Shown in pieces: positions 18,147 to 25,742 of a DNA stretch of 64,000 nt. Under the pieces are notes generated by a model. The model saw nothing but the letters and a program-made list of their open reading frames with translations, was not told the DNA's origin and did no database searches. The DNA is from VBAS01 sp035318985 (GTDB taxonomy: Bacteria; Bacteroidota; Bacteroidia; Chitinophagales; Chitinophagaceae), in assembly GCA_035318985.1 (NCBI GenBank), contig DATHDP010000087.1, forward strand, positions 8,844 to 72,843, read 5' to 3'. The position numbers and the translations under genes are program-made. Position 1 is the first letter of the stretch, and every line of letters begins with the position of its first letter.

Positions 18147-20108
18147 TTATCGAATAAGTGTTGATACGCCTTTCATTTCATAAATTTTCCCTGCAATATC
18201 TTCCGCTTTTAACATCCAGGCATAAGTTCCCGTTTGCTGCTTCACTCCTTTTATTGTTCCATCCCAACCTTCACTTAAGCTAGTTGTAGAAAATACTTGC
18301 TGCCCCCAACGATTATAGATCCTGAAGTAATGAACTTTTTTAATTCCTATATATAATCCTCTTAGATAATCATTTTTTCCATCGCTATTTGGGGTAAATC
18401 CAGTCGGCACATAAACAGCTGAACCTTTGAATACAGTGATCTTTACCGAATCTTTTGCGTCACATCCCTGCGAGGTCGTAACGGTTACAACATATGTAAT
18501 ATCATCCTGCAATACCGAAGTTGGATTCGATACCAGTGGATTGTTAAGTCCCGTTGAAGGCGACCATAAAAAAGATGGAGTTCCATTAAAGTTTCCTCCA
18601 TACTCAACATGCAAAGGAAAAGGAATGTTCTTAAGTATTAACGTATCATTCGATGCTTTTGCAAATACACTGGCAACATTTATTATTTTATTATTAACGG
18701 CGGATACACAACCATTACTTGCCATTGCAGTGGTCCCCACATTAAAATTTCCACCGGGTGAATAACTATGCACAGGATTTTGTAATTGTGATGTGGTTCC
18801 ATCTCCAAGATCCCAATTCCATTGTGTGATCGTTGTCAGGTTATCTGTTTGATTAGCAAAAAAATTAATTGGCTGATCAGCACAACCATCAGGTGCAGAA
18901 ACATTAATAACCGGCGCTGGATTCACAATAAAAGTTTTTGTAACTGTATCAGATTCGCAACCAATATTTGTTTTTACAACAAGTTTTATTGTATGCGTGC
19001 CCGGTGTTGATGCAATAAGTACAGGTTGTTGATTGTTTGCCGTAACGAGTCCATCCAGCAGCCATGTCCATTGGTCAATTGTTCCATACATGTTTGTAGA
19101 TCGATCAACTATCCGGGCCGGTTTGCCCATACAAGTATCAAAAACCTGGAAATCGGCTATTGGCTTAGAACCAATAGTAATATTTTTTTTTAATGTATCA
19201 CTTATACAACCATCAAGACCTGTTATCACCTCCTTCACCTGGTATATTCCGGGAGAAGCATATAAATGCGGCGGAGGGTTTCGTAAAGTACTTGTTGTTC
19301 CATCACCAAAATCCCAATACCATGATTGTATGGGAGCAAATGAAACTGAATTATCAGTAAAAGTAATTGTAGCACTAAAGCAAGCACCATTTCCGCCAAA
19401 GTTTGTAGAAAAGTTCGGGTTCAACGCTGTACAAAACTGTTGCAAATTATTTGCGCCACCTGTAGCTGCAGTAAATCCCCAGAAAACATTTGGGTCATTA
19501 TTAAAAATTGTTGCTATTAAGTTCACTTGTGCTTCCACACGCAATTGACCATCAAAATAAGCCCTCAACCAATGTGTAACAGGATCCCAGCTAATTCGGA
19601 ACACATGCCACTGGCAATCCTCAATATTATCATTGCTTGCTGATGCTTGAATTGGTCCTGCAAGATCACTGCCGTGTGAAGGATTACCATTAGCCTGTAT
19701 GCTTATATGATCATAAACAGGATCATTAAGATTTAAGTTTTGCCATGTATCTAAGCTGATCCCTATTGATGGAGTAATTCCCATAAAACCCATTCCCTCT
19801 CCTGTACTACCAATACTTGTACTTATTGGCTGAAGCATAAAAACGATACCATCGGCGCCATTTACATCCTGGCAACCAAGAAATACATTGAAAGAAAAAT
19901 CAAATGGATTATTAAGATTTATTTTATTAGCATTCCATACACTGCCTGCCTGAGTGAATGCTGCCGGTGTTAGTGTATAACAATTACAACTGTTCTGTGT
20001 AGCTGCACCATTTAAGATGTATTGAGAAAAAGAGGATACAGGGATCAATAACAACAAAAAATATAATGATGAAAGAAAGATCGCTTTGCTGAATTTCAAA
20101 TTAATCAT
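18147..20108 (-). CDS. Secreted lectin/PKD protein with type B T9SS sorting domain
   Basis: 653 residues from the ATG at 20108, which gives the signal peptide MINLKFSKAIFLSSLYFLLL and onward to SSFSQ; a start 12 codons upstream would spoil it. Order: an L-type lectin-like domain (about 25-245; ADGIVFMLQPIS, SIGISLDTWQN), several PKD-like domains (WYWDFGDGTTS near 270, a second near 345 and a third near 440, WNWDLGDGTTS), and a C-terminal gliding-motility-associated domain (VPTGFTPNSDGKNDYLRG, IYNRWGQQVFST). The last domain directs export by the type IX secretion system to the cell surface. Glycan binding or adhesion is likely; the ligand is unknown. Confidence 0.88.
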   Translation of the reverse strand: MINLKFSKAIFLSSLYFLLLLIPVSSFSQYILNGAATQNSCNCYTLTPAAFTQAGSVWNANKINLNNPFDFSFNVFLGCQDVNGADGIVFMLQPISTSIGSTGEGMGFMGITPSIGISLDTWQNLNLNDPVYDHISIQANGNPSHGSDLAGPIQASASNDNIEDCQWHVFRISWDPVTHWLRAYFDGQLRVEAQVNLIATIFNNDPNVFWGFTAATGGANNLQQFCTALNPNFSTNFGGNGACFSATITFTDNSVSFAPIQSWYWDFGDGTTSTLRNPPPHLYASPGIYQVKEVITGLDGCISDTLKKNITIGSKPIADFQVFDTCMGKPARIVDRSTNMYGTIDQWTWLLDGLVTANNQQPVLIASTPGTHTIKLVVKTNIGCESDTVTKTFIVNPAPVINVSAPDGCADQPINFFANQTDNLTTITQWNWDLGDGTTSQLQNPVHSYSPGGNFNVGTTAMASNGCVSAVNNKIINVASVFAKASNDTLILKNIPFPLHVEYGGNFNGTPSFLWSPSTGLNNPLVSNPTSVLQDDITYVVTVTTSQGCDAKDSVKITVFKGSAVYVPTGFTPNSDGKNDYLRGLYIGIKKVHYFRIYNRWGQQVFSTTSLSEGWDGTIKGVKQQTGTYAWMLKAEDIAGKIYEMKGVSTLIR

Positions 20109-20182
20109 GGGTGCCCCAAAGATAACAGAAGCTCTGCAAAGCATAATGTCTTAAAGAGATCTGGACGGCTTAATGAAATGAG

Positions 20183-21082
20183 TTAATTTTTTTTCGGTAT
20201 CGGTCCGCTAAGAAATTTTTCGATCATTGAAATAGTGGCTGTAATTAGAGGTGTATCCTGCGGTGTAGTTATTTCTCCTATGTATTCCCCGTGAGCTCCG
20301 GGAAGGATCGCAAGTTGCCCATGAGGCAATAAGCGATACATTTCAACTGCATGCTCTGGAAGAACGACATCTTCAGTACCAATTATTATAAATGCAGGAG
20401 CATTGATGGCTTTTATATCACCTTCATTCATGTCTTTAAAGGACTGCATCCTTGTAACATCTCTTTTATACATTGCATAAAGAGCATCTTTATCAGGGTT
20501 TATTTGACTGTAGGCATCCTTGAGTGGCTGCGGCATCTGTTCAAATGTTGCATGTGCCATCATTTCCCAGAACCAGGGTTGAGCACCGCTTTTATTAAAC
20601 ATTGTTGATGCTACGATGATCCTATTTACCAATTCAGGATGTCGGATAGCAATTTCAAGGGTCGTGCTGGCACCATTACTGAATCCGAAAATATCTGCTT
20701 TATCAATATTAAGTTGTTTTAGCAGCTCTGCTATATCATCAGCATCCTGCTCAAAGCTCAAAGGCCTGTCTATATCAGCAGTATGTCCGTGAGCTTGCAT
20801 TTCAACGGCAATAACCTTATGTTTTTTTGCAAAAGAATCCAGTACCCGGCCAAATGTGGTTTGAATAGTTGAGCCTCCTCCATGAATTAAAACCAATGGT
20901 GTGCCTGTTCCGTGTATTTCATAATACATTTTAAGTCCATTCACGTTAGCATAGCCACTAATGCTTTCCTGCTTTTTTTCATTGTTACTTGTTGAAGGAG
21001 CGGTCATTGCTTTGTTATTTGAATTGCTGCAGCCCGAATTGAGCAAAGCTGTAAGCATTATTAAAATTATTACACGGGGCAT
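20183..21082 (-). CDS. Alpha/beta hydrolase lipoprotein
   Basis: 299 residues. The N-terminus is a lipoprotein signal with the lipobox LNSGC (Cys18), so the protein is membrane-anchored in the envelope. The hydrolase core shows the oxyanion region VLIHGGGSTIQTTF, the nucleophile elbow GFSNGAS with Ser135, and a C-terminal His in LPGAHGEYIG. This resembles the broad family of proline-iminopeptidase-like or esterase-like hydrolases. The substrate cannot be read from the sequence. It lies on the same strand as the detoxification cluster upstream, 92 bases after the SRPBCC gene. Confidence 0.85.
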   Translation of the reverse strand: MPRVIILIMLTALLNSGCSNSNNKAMTAPSTSNNEKKQESISGYANVNGLKMYYEIHGTGTPLVLIHGGGSTIQTTFGRVLDSFAKKHKVIAVEMQAHGHTADIDRPLSFEQDADDIAELLKQLNIDKADIFGFSNGASTTLEIAIRHPELVNRIIVASTMFNKSGAQPWFWEMMAHATFEQMPQPLKDAYSQINPDKDALYAMYKRDVTRMQSFKDMNEGDIKAINAPAFIIIGTEDVVLPEHAVEMYRLLPHGQLAILPGAHGEYIGEITTPQDTPLITATISMIEKFLSGPIPKKN

Positions 21083-21174
21083 TGGTAAAAAAGTTTTTTG
21101 AAACCTAATTCAACTTATCCATTTTGTATTCTTTTCTCAAGACATGAACATAAAAGAAAAAACTATTGACTTCT

Positions 21175-21618
21175 TCAGCTATTTGCTTTCTCAACAAACT
21201 CTCTCAAGCCTGTACCGATAATATGATTCCAGCCTTCCATAAAATTCTCTTTGGCAAAATCCTTATTGGCAGTAACAGGAAATGATTCAAGTCCTTTATG
21301 GGTAAGTTTTACTTTTGTTTTGTTTCCTTCCGGAAATAATTCAAATGTTACAAATGAATTCCCCTCATACCCATCATACCGCCAACTATAAGTAAGTTTT
21401 TTCTTTGGAATTACTTCAATCACCTTGCACAGGTGTAAAAATTTTTCTCCTTGTTTTCCTTCTCCATAAAATTGAAATTCAAATCCCGGTTCTGGTTTAA
21501 ATTCAGCAAGGTCAAAATACCATTTCTTCATTTCATCCTTATCAGTAATTGCATTCCATACTTTTTCTATTGGAGCATTATAGGTTCTTTCTACAATTAT
21601 CGGCTGATCTTCTTTCAT
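21175..21618 (-). CDS. SRPBCC (AHSA1-like) protein
   Basis: 147 residues with the START/Bet v1-like AHSA1 fold: the opening VERTYNAPIEKVWNAITDKDEMKKWYF is the typical first strand and helix, and the end LEGWNHIIGTGLREF is the long C-terminal helix pattern in slightly altered form. Family members bind hydrophobic ligands or co-chaperones; no enzymatic residue is evident. It is the third gene of an apparent transcript led by an ArsR-type regulator (gap of 16 bases to the fusion gene). Role inferred: ligand binding under the control of that regulator. Confidence 0.85.
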   Translation of the reverse strand: MKEDQPIIVERTYNAPIEKVWNAITDKDEMKKWYFDLAEFKPEPGFEFQFYGEGKQGEKFLHLCKVIEVIPKKKLTYSWRYDGYEGNSFVTFELFPEGNKTKVKLTHKGLESFPVTANKDFAKENFMEGWNHIIGTGLREFVEKANS

Positions 21619-21634
21619 AATATTTTTAGTTATT

Positions 21635-22558
21635 TCATTTTTGAATGAAATTGAACATCCAATTTATTCCATACTTGTCAGTGCATTCGCCAAAATAAGC
21701 ACCAAAGAACATATCTTCTAACGGCATAGTTATGACCCCTCCTTCGGAAAGTGCATCAAATAATCTTTTCGTTTCTTTTCTCGTTTCAGGTTCAAGGCAA
21801 ATGTGCATATTATTTCCTTGCGTTAATGTAAATCCCATTTCACTTGGAGCATCAGTTGCCATCAAAACATGGCCGCCGACTATCGGTAATTCAACGTGCA
21901 AAATCATATTTTTTATAATGTCAGAAACAGGTGGATGCCCTGCTTCGGCTGGTATATCACCGAACCTCTGGATACCTTTGCCACTGAATTCTGTTTTAAA
22001 AATTTTTTTATAAAAATTGAATGCCTCTTCTGTCTTTCCTGGAAAATTAAGATAAGTTGTTACCCTGGCATTTATATTTGTTCTAAGTTGATTTCGGATT
22101 GAGAACTGGGCCTTCAGGTAATCCTGCAGTTTTACAATATTCTGCTTTAATCCCTCATCAGCCTTAAATGTTTTTACAACCCTTTCAAATTGTTCTTTTG
22201 TTTCAAATAGCATATTCCACGTAAGCAAGGTCTTACCATTTTTTTCTTCAAAAGTAATAGTGGCAATAAATTTTGGACTCACATGTTCAAATACTATGCG
22301 TTCAGGTTTTATTATTTCCTTATAGATACTTTTGTTTTTATAATCTGTGCCATCAGGGCCATGCATAATAAAATCCCACTCACCTCCCGGTTTTACGTCC
22401 ATTGAAAAAATGGTGTTAGTAAAACCAGTAGGTCCCCACCAGTTTTTTATGTGTTCAGCTTTTGTCCATACTTCCCATACCAATTCTCTTGGGGCATTCA
22501 GTAAACGGGAGATCGTAAGTTCTCTTTCTGCAGTATTACTTTCTTTTTCTCGTAACAT
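21635..22558 (-). CDS. Fusion protein: SRPBCC (AHSA1-like) plus VOC/PhnB-like domain
   Basis: 307 residues. Residues 1-150 form an AHSA1-type SRPBCC domain (LTISRLLNAPRELVWEVWT, IKNWWGPTGFTNT). Residues 160-307 form a PhnB-like vicinal-oxygen-chelate domain (TTYLNFPGKTEEAFNFYKK, GGHVLMATDAPSEMGF, FGAYFGECTDKYGINWMFN). The two domains are usually encoded by separate genes; single copies of each occur elsewhere in this window (21175 and 24776). Its start overlaps the 3' end of the ArsR-type gene by 23 bases, which implies translational coupling. The ligand is unknown. Confidence 0.87.
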   Translation of the reverse strand: MLREKESNTAERELTISRLLNAPRELVWEVWTKAEHIKNWWGPTGFTNTIFSMDVKPGGEWDFIMHGPDGTDYKNKSIYKEIIKPERIVFEHVSPKFIATITFEEKNGKTLLTWNMLFETKEQFERVVKTFKADEGLKQNIVKLQDYLKAQFSIRNQLRTNINARVTTYLNFPGKTEEAFNFYKKIFKTEFSGKGIQRFGDIPAEAGHPPVSDIIKNMILHVELPIVGGHVLMATDAPSEMGFTLTQGNNMHICLEPETRKETKRLFDALSEGGVITMPLEDMFFGAYFGECTDKYGINWMFNFIQK

Positions 22559-22883
22559 GACGTTTATTTTTTGAAGTTTGTAATTGGTTTAAATAATTTT
22601 CAAGAGCATCTAGTTTTTGTTCCCAGAACTCCCTGTATTGCTCAACCCACACCGAAATCTCATTTAGTTTTTTAAGGTTTGCTTCGCAATGCCGTTCTCT
22701 TCCCTTTTGGTTAATAACGATTAACCCGCATTCAGTTAAAATTTTTATATGCTTGGAAATAGCCGGACGGCTGATATGAAATTTTTCTGCGACAGAATTC
22801 AGATTTAAAGTTTCATGGGCGATCATGTTAATGATCTCTCTTCTTGTAGGATCAGCGATTGCCTGGAACACATCTCGTCTCAT
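22536..22883 (-). CDS. ArsR-type winged-helix repressor
   Basis: 115 residues from the ATG at 22883. That start fits the promoter at 22914-22946, whereas the in-frame start at 22916 would lie upstream of the predicted transcript start. The winged helix covers about residues 5-80: VFQAIADPTRREIINMI, then the recognition segment AEKFHISRPAISKHIKIL and the wing VINQKGRERHCEA. The metal-binding ELCVCDL motif of true ArsR is absent, so this is one of the ArsR-like regulators that commonly head SRPBCC operons. A perfect 16-bp palindrome overlapping its promoter suggests autoregulation. Confidence 0.9.
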   Translation of the reverse strand: MRRDVFQAIADPTRREIINMIAHETLNLNSVAEKFHISRPAISKHIKILTECGLIVINQKGRERHCEANLKKLNEISVWVEQYREFWEQKLDALENYLNQLQTSKNKRHVTRKRK

Positions 22884-22896
22884 TAAAATTGTTTTA

Positions 22897-22912
22897 GTAA
22901 CCGATCGGTTAC
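22897..22912. promoter_or_regulatory. Palindromic operator at the arsR-type promoter
   Basis: Perfect 16-bp palindrome GTAACCGATCGGTTAC, placed just downstream of the -7 box. Part of it (GGTTACACAAA, 22907-22917) is repeated 28 bases away at 22935-22945. The position over the transcript start suits a repressor site. Confidence 0.7.
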
Positions 22913-22913
22913 A

Positions 22914-22946
22914 CAAATTTATATGAAACCTTTTGGTTACACAAAA
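22914..22946 (-). promoter_or_regulatory. Bacteroidota-type promoter of the ArsR/SRPBCC operon
   Basis: On the minus strand: -33 element TTTTG (22942-22946), a 20-base spacer, and -7 element TAAATTTG (22914-22921), an exact match to TAnnTTTG. The predicted transcript start near 22907 leaves a short leader of about 24 bases. Confidence 0.75.
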
Positions 22947-23000
22947 TTTTTCTCTGATTTTTTTAAAAAATATTTGGATTGAGACAAGGGAGCTCAGAAT

Positions 23001-23210
23001 TTAATTGAGAACACTACAATGAAAACCAGCGTTGGAAACAAGAAGTTCTATTTCGCTGGTTGAAACTGAGTCTCCCCCTACACGAAGAATATTGTCACAA
23101 TCATGCAGATCAAAATTGACTGAATAGCAAGGAAAATGCAGTTTGAGAAGGGCTATAATTTTTTCAGCCTGCGAATGTTCGGTAACATTTGTTTTAAAAA
23201 TCTCCACCAT
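23001..23210 (-). CDS. Small conserved hypothetical protein
   Basis: 69 residues, no signal peptide. The sequence has a beta-alpha-beta look (MVEIFKTNVTEHSQAEKIIA, then VNFDLHDCDNILRV and IELLVSNAGFHCSVLN), similar in layout to small ferredoxin-like folds such as HMA domains, but the CxxC metal motif is absent. Cys residues occur at three separate places. I recognise it only as a small protein of the type common in Bacteroidota. It starts six bases after the DUF1801 gene's end and is probably the last gene of that transcript. Confidence 0.65.
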   Translation of the reverse strand: MVEIFKTNVTEHSQAEKIIALLKLHFPCYSVNFDLHDCDNILRVGGDSVSTSEIELLVSNAGFHCSVLN

Positions 23211-23216
23211 ACCAAA

Positions 23217-23609
23217 TCATTTCTTACCATTACTTTTTTTAAGGGAAAGTTTTTCTTCGTTTTGTTTAACCCTGAATTTTACGATCTTACTTATTACGTC
23301 ATAAGGTATGGGCCGGTCATGTGGAAATTGTACAGATCCTTTTGCACTCTTGAACGAAGACAGTTTTTTATAGAACTCCAATACACCTCCGGCTCCCGGG
23401 TAGAACCCAATATGGTTTTTATAAGCAGCAAAATAAACAAGCATTCCAAAATACTTGTAGCCAGGCATCTGGTAACTGATCAATTCATCTGCTTTTGGTG
23501 CAGCAGCTTTAATTGTTTTTCGAAGTTGCTGCATTCTTTTTTTGACATCCGCTGGAAAAGCACCAATGTATTGATCAACAGTTTCAGGAACTACTTTAGC
23601 TTTTTCCAT
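23217..23609 (-). CDS. DUF1801 (YdhG-like) protein
   Basis: 130 residues. Matches the DUF1801/YdhG fold: TVDQYIGAFPADVKKRMQQLRKTIKAAAP at the start, then ELISYQMPGYKYFGMLVYFAAYKNHIGFYPG and a C-terminal segment VQFPHDRPIPYDVISKIVKFRVKQNEE. Bacterial relatives include the proposed frataxin-like iron chaperone Fra of Bacillus, but a metal role here is only a family-level guess. It lies between a DoxX gene and a small hypothetical gene, all on the minus strand. Confidence 0.85.
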   Translation of the reverse strand: MEKAKVVPETVDQYIGAFPADVKKRMQQLRKTIKAAAPKADELISYQMPGYKYFGMLVYFAAYKNHIGFYPGAGGVLEFYKKLSSFKSAKGSVQFPHDRPIPYDVISKIVKFRVKQNEEKLSLKKSNGKK

Positions 23610-23647
23610 AAATTATTTTTTTAACCTGGCACTAATTCATTGACAAG

Positions 23648-24037
23648 TTATTTTGCCATGTTTAATTTTTTCTTCCAGAAAATGTATGACAATATTCCAG
23701 GCACAATCCACATTAGTATTCCTAACATTGCGGGGTCAATATTGCCTTTTGAAGCAGCTATTCCTGAATAAGTAGCTCCTGCAAGATCAAAAAACAATCC
23801 TGCATAAGCCCATTCTTTAATTGCTTTATTTAAACCCGGAATTAAAATTACGACAGCACCGATAATCTTTGCCCAGCTTATAAACTGTATAAAATAAATA
23901 GGATATCCAAGGCCGGTATGAAATATATCAATGACCTGTTGAGTTGGACCAATTCCGCCAACAGAAGAAAAGATCATCAGTCCCGCAAATATGATGGTGA
24001 ATATCCAATAAAGGATGTTTGTTGTTTTAGCTGTCAT
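23648..24037 (-). CDS. DoxX-like membrane protein
   Basis: 129 residues with four predicted membrane helices (about 8-28, 45-67, 74-92 and 99-121). The sequence TNILYWIFTIIFAGLMIFSS followed by a conserved GLGYPIYFIQFISWAKIIGAV is typical of DoxX-like proteins (DoxX_2 group). The biochemical role of this group is poorly defined; members often sit in stress or detoxification operons with SRPBCC genes, as here. Gap of 49 bases to the upstream SRPBCC gene. Confidence 0.82.
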   Translation of the reverse strand: MTAKTTNILYWIFTIIFAGLMIFSSVGGIGPTQQVIDIFHTGLGYPIYFIQFISWAKIIGAVVILIPGLNKAIKEWAYAGLFFDLAGATYSGIAASKGNIDPAMLGILMWIVPGILSYIFWKKKLNMAK

Positions 24038-24086
24038 GATCGTTAGTTTTGGTTTTCAAAAAAATTTTTGATGCAGGTGTTTTATT

Positions 24087-24518
24087 TTAAATTGATTCTG
24101 TATATTTTTTAAAATTATCAAGGATCGCCTGCCACCCACCTCTTTGCATCTCGACTGAGTTCGTAGTTTCGGCATCAAAGGTTTCAACAATTTTAGTTTG
24201 ATCACCAGAAGGAGAAAATGTTACATGGACCTTTCTGCCATCGCCCATTGTATATTCGATCAGCTCATTCTTTTTTACATTGTCATAAACTCCTCCGAAA
24301 TCAAAACCAAAACTGCCGTCTTTAGCCTCCATTCGTGTACTGAACGTACCACCTGTTCTCAGATCATTTTCTGCTTTGGGTGCATGCCAATCCTCTGAAG
24401 CAGCACACCAATTTTTAATATGTTGTGGTTCACTCCAGGATTTCCAAACTTTTGCCACTGGCGCATTTACAGTTGTTTCTACTGTAATTTTTGTTGGAGT
24501 GTTAGTAGTTGTTTCCAT
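24087..24518 (-). CDS. SRPBCC (AHSA1-like) protein
   Basis: 143 residues with the AHSA1-type START fold: ITVETTVNAPVAKVWKSWSEPQHIKNWCAASEDWHAP at the N-terminus and RGGWQAILDNFKKYTE at the C-terminal helix. It is the third SRPBCC domain in the cluster and differs in sequence from the other two, so it is not a recent duplicate. It belongs to the minus-strand run 23001-25618 with spacings of 4-49 bases. The ligand is unknown. Confidence 0.87.
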   Translation of the reverse strand: METTTNTPTKITVETTVNAPVAKVWKSWSEPQHIKNWCAASEDWHAPKAENDLRTGGTFSTRMEAKDGSFGFDFGGVYDNVKKNELIEYTMGDGRKVHVTFSPSGDQTKIVETFDAETTNSVEMQRGGWQAILDNFKKYTESI

Positions 24519-24543
24519 TTTATTAATTTTTAAAATTTATAAA

Positions 24544-24771
24544 TTAATCTCCTTGTTTTTTTATTCCTTTAAATAATGCAAAGATCGCCATGGAATGCCC
24601 ATGTCCAAGAGCAAAATCTTTTTTTAGCCATGCAACAATTTCTCCTGCCTTTTCTCCTTCACTCAATTTACCATTTTTTAAAAAACCTTTTCGCTCTGCC
24701 AGTTTTTTAAAATCATCCGGCGACTTGCCGGTTTTCGTTTTGATATTATCAAGATAAGCCTGGAATGACAT
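24544..24771 (-). CDS. DUF4287 domain protein
   Basis: 75 residues, entirely a DUF4287-like domain: FQAYLDNIKTKTGKSPDDF followed by a Lys/Glu-rich central helix and KKDFALGHGHSMAIFALFKG. The domain often occurs alone or fused to DUF5655, and its function is not known. The GHGHSMA segment is the family's most recognisable part. Four bases separate it from the VOC gene upstream, consistent with co-transcription. Confidence 0.82.
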   Translation of the reverse strand: MSFQAYLDNIKTKTGKSPDDFKKLAERKGFLKNGKLSEGEKAGEIVAWLKKDFALGHGHSMAIFALFKGIKKQGD

Positions 24772-24775
24772 AGTA

Positions 24776-25183
24776 TTAATTTTTAGAATAGTTAAACATC
24801 CAGTTTACCCCAAATTTATCAATAAGAACTCCAAAAGTTGCCCCCCAGAAAGATTGATGCAATGGCTCAATAATCTTGCCACCTGAAGAAAGATTATTGA
24901 AAAATGAATTGACTTCTTCAGTACTACTGCAGTTTATACATAGATTAATAGAATTCCCTTTCACAATATTATTCCCCATCATATCCGATGCCATCAATAC
25001 AAGATTTTCTTTTGTCAGGCTACTATGCAGGATCTTTGCTCCCATTTCCGAAGGGACCCTGGCCGCCATTGGTGATTCTGAAATTTTTTGCATTACCAAT
25101 TCACCACCCAGGCATAGTTGGTAAAAGGTCATTGCTTCCCGGCACTGGCCATTAAAGTTTAAATAAGCATTTATATATGTCAT
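24776..25183 (-). CDS. VOC family protein (PhnB-like)
   Basis: 135 residues with a PhnB-type glyoxalase/bleomycin-resistance fold: MTYINAYLNFNGQCREAMTFYQLCLGGEL at the start, KENLVLMASDMMG in the middle and FWGATFGVLIDKFGVNWMFNYSKN at the end. In PhnB-like members the metal ligands of true glyoxalases are often absent, and their activity is unknown. It is similar in layout to the C-terminal half of the fusion protein at 21635. It sits in the minus-strand detoxification run. Confidence 0.87.
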   Translation of the reverse strand: MTYINAYLNFNGQCREAMTFYQLCLGGELVMQKISESPMAARVPSEMGAKILHSSLTKENLVLMASDMMGNNIVKGNSINLCINCSSTEEVNSFFNNLSSGGKIIEPLHQSFWGATFGVLIDKFGVNWMFNYSKN

Positions 25184-25201
25184 TATCTTTTAATTAATTT
25201 T

Positions 25202-25618
25202 TTAAGAATTGTCGTTTAGTCTTACCATGCATCTTACATCTTTGTCATTAATGTATTCCTCGACGCAACATCCTTTGGGGTCAATTCTTTCGTCAGCAAG
25301 AAGTTCCTGGAAAGACCGACCTATTTTCGGAATATCTTTCATAAAATCCTTTATGTAAACACTAATGTAATGTCCCTTCTTGATGACAAAAGTTTCACAA
25401 CCCAACTTCTCTCCTTCACCAGGATAACTTTCTTCTACCGCCGCTTTATAAATTATTTTTGAAGGCGTTTCCGGATATGAAATACCAAAGAACTTTCTCC
25501 CCGTCGGTGATCCTATTAGTGAGTGAAGTTTTTGATGGGCGTCCATGACCCCACCTGGAAATGAAGTTGCCGTTACATAAAAAATTTTTATATCCTGCTC
25601 TAAAAAAAATGATTCCAT
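25202..25618 (-). CDS. GyrI-like small-molecule-binding protein
   Basis: 138 residues without signal peptide. The sequence (FYVTATSFPGGVMDAHQKLHSLIG, FFGISYPETPSKIIYKAAVEE, KLGCETFVIKKGHYISVYIKD) resembles the GyrI-like/AraC effector-binding domain as a stand-alone protein. It may bind a small ligand, but no partner is certain. It is the first gene of the minus-strand run and diverges from the AraC/DJ-1 regulator gene across 124 bases. A TAGCTTTG at 25639-25646 (minus strand) is an exact -7 element, though no clear -33 box stands before it. Confidence 0.65.
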   Translation of the reverse strand: MESFFLEQDIKIFYVTATSFPGGVMDAHQKLHSLIGSPTGRKFFGISYPETPSKIIYKAAVEESYPGEGEKLGCETFVIKKGHYISVYIKDFMKDIPKIGRSFQELLADERIDPKGCCVEEYINDKDVRCMVRLNDNS

Positions 25619-25694
25619 CTTCTTTCTGTTTGTTGAAGCAAAGCTATTGTCAGTTTTGGTAATGACTACTGTGCAAATACGTCAATCCAAGGGG

Positions 25695-25725
25695 TTGTTT
25701 GCGACAACGAATCGTTTTACCTTTA
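25695..25725 (+). promoter_or_regulatory. Possible promoter of the AraC/DJ-1 regulator gene
   Basis: TTG (25695-25697), 20-base spacer, then TACCTTTA (25718-25725), seven of eight matches to TAnnTTTG. A start near 25731 agrees with translation from the ATG at 25743. Confidence 0.45.
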
Positions 25726-25742
25726 TCAAAACGAAACCTACC

